A stretch of DNA of 42,415 bases from an uncultured Bacteriovoracaceae bacterium (lineage in GTDB: Bacteria; Bdellovibrionota; Bacteriovoracia; Bacteriovoracales; Bacteriovoracaceae), in contig CALIJZ010000055.1 of the NCBI GenBank assembly GCA_938017795.1, forward strand, positions 1 through 42,415. The letters run 5' to 3'. The position numbers and the translations under genes are program-made. Under the pieces are notes generated by a model that was not told the DNA's origin, did no database searches, and worked only from the letters and a program-made list of their open reading frames with translations. How positions within the stretch are numbered: the stretch's first letter is position 1; each line of letters begins with the position of its first letter. Shown piece by piece: positions 40,136-42,415 of the stretch.

Positions 40136-41350
40136 TTATTTATCAAGCTTACTAGTAGGTTCCACAATAACTTTCTTTGAGATTGAGTCTTGTCTAATGA
40201 TATAATCCAAAGGAGCCTCACCTTTTCGCTCTAACCTAAGAGTTAGATCATCTAATAATTTATTATAATCTTCCTCTGATAACTTAGTTGCTTCAGGGCC
40301 ATTTAACATATTAGTAAAGTGCTTTGAGACTACGTCAATAATATCTTCTTCTTCCATCCCCTTATCATCGTTTTCTTCATCACTGCCTTTTACGAAATGA
40401 ATAAACTTATTACCAGCGTAGAAACTCAGACCTAGAATAATAAGACCTTTACGATAATTTACAAGATGCAAGATTCCGTCAATATTACTTGAAATCATAT
40501 TACTTATCGTCAATTCCTTTTTATATTTTTCGTAATCTTTATCTGTTTTTATTTTCGCAAGCTCCGACTGCTCTCTTTTTGGACTAACTTCCATTTTCGA
40601 AAATTTTGATAAGGTTTTTTTAGTTCTATATTCAACTTTATATTTAGATTCATATAAAAATGCTTTCATAAATTCTTGATACTCGATAATACTGCTCTTG
40701 TTAACCTTCGAGACAACTGATATTTTTTCTTCACCAAAATGAATCTCATATACTTCCATATTCTTTGAAAAGTCATCATAATTGGAGATTTCTTTTAAAG
40801 ATGCGTAGAGGCTCTCTACTTCATCTATCGTCTTTTTAATTTCAACTGTTAGAGATTCATCTCTAACTCCTATATCTCTAAAGTGATAAAAAACATTTTT
40901 ATTTTGCTCAATTTTCCTTTCTAGATTTTTCAATTCTATTTCATCTAGATTTAGGCTCTCATCACTTAAATCTGCAATATTTTTTTGAATCTCTTTTAAT
41001 AGAGAAATGTCTAATTCATGCCCTAATCGATTATGAAATTTAAACTCTTTTAAGACAGCTTCATTTCTTGCTCCACGTAAATTTACATACTTATACGTTA
41101 GCTCAACTGTATAATCCTTATATTTCTTTGACTTTAATCCAGAACTTAATCTAAAGACTTGATCCACTAGTACTTCTTGCTTGGATACTGGAGTGGCATT
41201 TAAAGCAGTAGATCTTACCATCCAAGGGACTGATTGTTTCTTGGAAATAGATTTAAGGTGCTTAATATTTTCACTTAGATAAATAGGACACGGAGGAGAA
41301 GACCAAGAGAGCTTACTCAAGGCAAGTAAAATAATTATCAAAAATTTCAT
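40136..41350 (-). CDS. Exported protein with coiled-coil and one membrane segment, unknown
   Basis: A 404-residue protein with signal peptide (MKFLIIILLALSKLSWS). Residues 120-285 are highly charged and helical, with heptad-like leucine/isoleucine spacing (LDISLLKEIQKNIADLSDESLNLDEIEL and later), so coiled coil is likely. One membrane helix, GLIILGLSFYAGNKFI near 307-322, is followed by an acidic cytoplasm- or periplasm-facing tail (EENDDKGMEEEDIID). GATAAT lies six bases before the ATG, and a weak AGGA lies farther upstream. I recognise no family. It could be an envelope-spanning scaffold; nothing points to an enzyme. Confidence 0.55.
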   Translation of the reverse strand: MKFLIIILLALSKLSWSSPPCPIYLSENIKHLKSISKKQSVPWMVRSTALNATPVSKQEVLVDQVFRLSSGLKSKKYKDYTVELTYKYVNLRGARNEAVLKEFKFHNRLGHELDISLLKEIQKNIADLSDESLNLDEIELKNLERKIEQNKNVFYHFRDIGVRDESLTVEIKKTIDEVESLYASLKEISNYDDFSKNMEVYEIHFGEEKISVVSKVNKSSIIEYQEFMKAFLYESKYKVEYRTKKTLSKFSKMEVSPKREQSELAKIKTDKDYEKYKKELTISNMISSNIDGILHLVNYRKGLIILGLSFYAGNKFIHFVKGSDEENDDKGMEEEDIIDVVSKHFTNMLNGPEATKLSEEDYNKLLDDLTLRLERKGEAPLDYIIRQDSISKKVIVEPTSKLDK

Positions 41351-41506
41351 TATCTCATTATCCTATAAATTCATTAAAAAATATGCATAGAGACTCTTTC
41401 CATAGTACCTGACTATTTAGAACCGCCAATATGTCTAACTTTTAAACAGATGTGAATAAAATCTATCAAATCAATATGTTTTTAATAATTATTATAAAAT
41501 CTAAGA

Positions 41507-42148
41507 ATGAAGCAAACTTCTTTAATTTTCATAACTTTGATCTTTATATTTCAAAATTGCTTCACTCAAGAAATTGAAGTTAACTGGGTCCAAGGTACAT
41601 GTTTAACAGAATTAAGAGATTATTCAACTCTCAATATATCAAATGAATTACTCAATATTCATATAGACAATAAGGTGCTTGAAAGATTTTCTATGAAAGA
41701 GAAAATAGAATTGGAAAGGCAACTAAGTAATAAGCTCTCTCTAAGTAAAATAAAAAAAAGACAACGAGAAAAGGAAAAGCGAGAATATAAATTCACTTAT
41801 CAAATTGAAGAAAAAGTTACGAATCTAATTAATGATATTAAAAACGCAACTACATTAAAGTTAAAAAAAAATATATTCCTTCACCCCATTGGTATTGTTA
41901 ATTTAGCCAAGATTTTAACAAAAGAAAAAAATATTTATCGATCTGAACAATTATGGCTGAACAATAACGATGAAAGAGGTTGGATTAAAGCTTCTGATGA
42001 TCGAGTTTCTAGTAAATCTCTGGCAGGGCCTATTTATTATTATGGAAACAATCCTGATCAATCTATGAAAGAGTTTAATGAATTTAATGAACTAAAAAAT
42101 GGCAATTCTCTTTGCGGACTTTCATTTGTCATTAAACTTTCTAATTAA
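41507..42148 (+). CDS. Possible lipoprotein, hypothetical
   Basis: A 213-residue protein with N-terminal MKQTSLIFITLIFIFQNCFTQ, a signal with Cys18 in a weak lipobox (FQNC), followed by mature sequence with a charged helix (MKEKIELERQLSNKLSLSKIKKRQ region near 62-90) and a C-terminal part with aromatic/Gly/Asn clusters (GPIYYYGNNPDQ). Not recognised. TAAAAT ends six bases before the ATG and no Shine-Dalgarno is visible, so a leaderless transcript is possible. The strong terminator at 42181 follows 33 bases after the stop. Confidence 0.5.
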   Translation: MKQTSLIFITLIFIFQNCFTQEIEVNWVQGTCLTELRDYSTLNISNELLNIHIDNKVLERFSMKEKIELERQLSNKLSLSKIKKRQREKEKREYKFTYQIEEKVTNLINDIKNATTLKLKKNIFLHPIGIVNLAKILTKEKNIYRSEQLWLNNNDERGWIKASDDRVSSKSLAGPIYYYGNNPDQSMKEFNEFNELKNGNSLCGLSFVIKLSN

Positions 42149-42174
42149 TCTTATATTTCTCAAAATTTTTAAAT

Positions 42175-42206
42175 AAAAAAGGCCCAACAAAAGTTGGGCC
42201 CTCTTA
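42175..42206. terminator. Bidirectional intrinsic terminator
   Basis: GGCCCAAC (42181-42188) and GTTGGGCC (42193-42200) form a perfect GC-rich 8-bp stem with AAAA loop. Six A's on the left give a T-run for the minus-strand ompA-type gene, and CTCTTATTT on the right gives a weaker one for the plus-strand gene. It ends both convergent transcripts. Confidence 0.88.
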
Positions 42207-42228
42207 TTTGAAAATTCTAATTAAAGAA

Positions 42229-42415
42229 TTATTTTGATCTAAAAGAAGCAACAACTCTTCTGTTTTCTCTTCTTCCAGCAGAAGTTGCATTATCAGCAAC
42301 TGGTCTGTCTGGTCCGTATCCAACAGCAGATAATCTTGAAGTATCAACACCGTAGTTAGTAACTAGGTAATTCTTAACAGCATCAGCTCTTCTTTGAGAA
42401 AGAGAGATATTGTAT
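42229..42415 (-). CDS. OmpA-family protein, C-terminal part only
   Basis: The last 62 codons of a gene that continues beyond the window. The visible residues, YNISLSQRRADAVKNYL, then TNYGVDTSRLSAVGYGPDRP, VADNATSAGRRENRRVV and ASFRSK at the end, are the second half of the OmpA peptidoglycan-binding domain: the LSxxRAxAVxxYL helix and the NRRV ending that includes the Arg binding diaminopimelate. Full-length members either are outer-membrane barrels or lipoproteins such as Pal; which applies cannot be told. It is followed by a strong terminator. Confidence 0.9.
   Translation of the reverse strand, partial: YNISLSQRRADAVKNYLVTNYGVDTSRLSAVGYGPDRPVADNATSAGRRENRRVVASFRSK

Noticed and set aside
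1-42415. CRISPR arrays, tRNA or rRNA genes, insertion sequences, prophage
   Set aside because: Read through on both strands, I found no regularly spaced repeats, cloverleaf, transposase or phage proteins. Programs such as tRNAscan-SE could still find what I missed.

Overview
The window is AT-rich and densely coded, with short intergenic gaps, many signal peptides and lipoproteins, an OmpA-family porin tail and Gram-negative envelope genes. Protein types (exported hydrolases, a spondin-domain protein, an RRM protein, many small exported proteins of unknown type) suggest a Gram-negative of the Bdellovibrionota type, perhaps a marine Bacteriovoracaceae. This is inference; no rRNA or other marker gene is present. 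I see no tRNA, rRNA, CRISPR array, insertion sequence or prophage. No gene-free stretch exceeds about 300 bases.

Left part (1-7540): the start of a lipoprotein gene, arginine decarboxylase (speA) divergent from branched-chain aminotransferase (ilvE) and a VOC-fold protein, a tiny exported peptide, an enlarged CoA-transferase/hydrolase, a small membrane protein, a nitroreductase and a MAPEG-like membrane protein.

Lipid-type locus (7542-19669): six genes on the minus strand (diacylglycerol-kinase-like, extended SDR reductase, acyl-AMP ligase, UbiA-fold prenyltransferase, rifampin-phosphotransferase-like dikinase, GNAT) overlap or abut one another and read as one operon. Beside them lie a BtaA-like SAM:diacylglycerol aminocarboxypropyl transferase and an RND/MMPL exporter. 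Together they look like a pathway making, modifying and exporting an unidentified lipid.

Middle (19860-28254): an RRM protein, a coupled pair of exported phospholipases (PLA2 and PLD types), two exported proteins of unknown role, then a three-gene operon coding for a lipoprotein related to fatty-acid alpha-dioxygenase/cyclooxygenase, a catalase-related exported haemoprotein candidate and an M19-dipeptidase-like enzyme. The dioxygenase plus catalase-related pair looks like an oxylipin pathway: one enzyme makes a fatty-acid hydroperoxide and the other converts it.

Right part (28278-42415): an enoyl-CoA hydratase, an NRPS-like adenylation enzyme coupled to a TmpA-like membrane flavoreductase with a divergent LysR regulator and a near-perfect operator between them, then many exported or membrane proteins: spondin-domain, outer-membrane barrel, metallophosphoesterase, YiiX-like papain-fold hydrolase, a CREST/alkaline-ceramidase-like membrane hydrolase, DUF2177, and the end of an ompA-type gene. 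Several genes lack a Shine-Dalgarno sequence but have a -10-like hexamer exactly six or seven bases before the start codon, suggesting leaderless transcripts.
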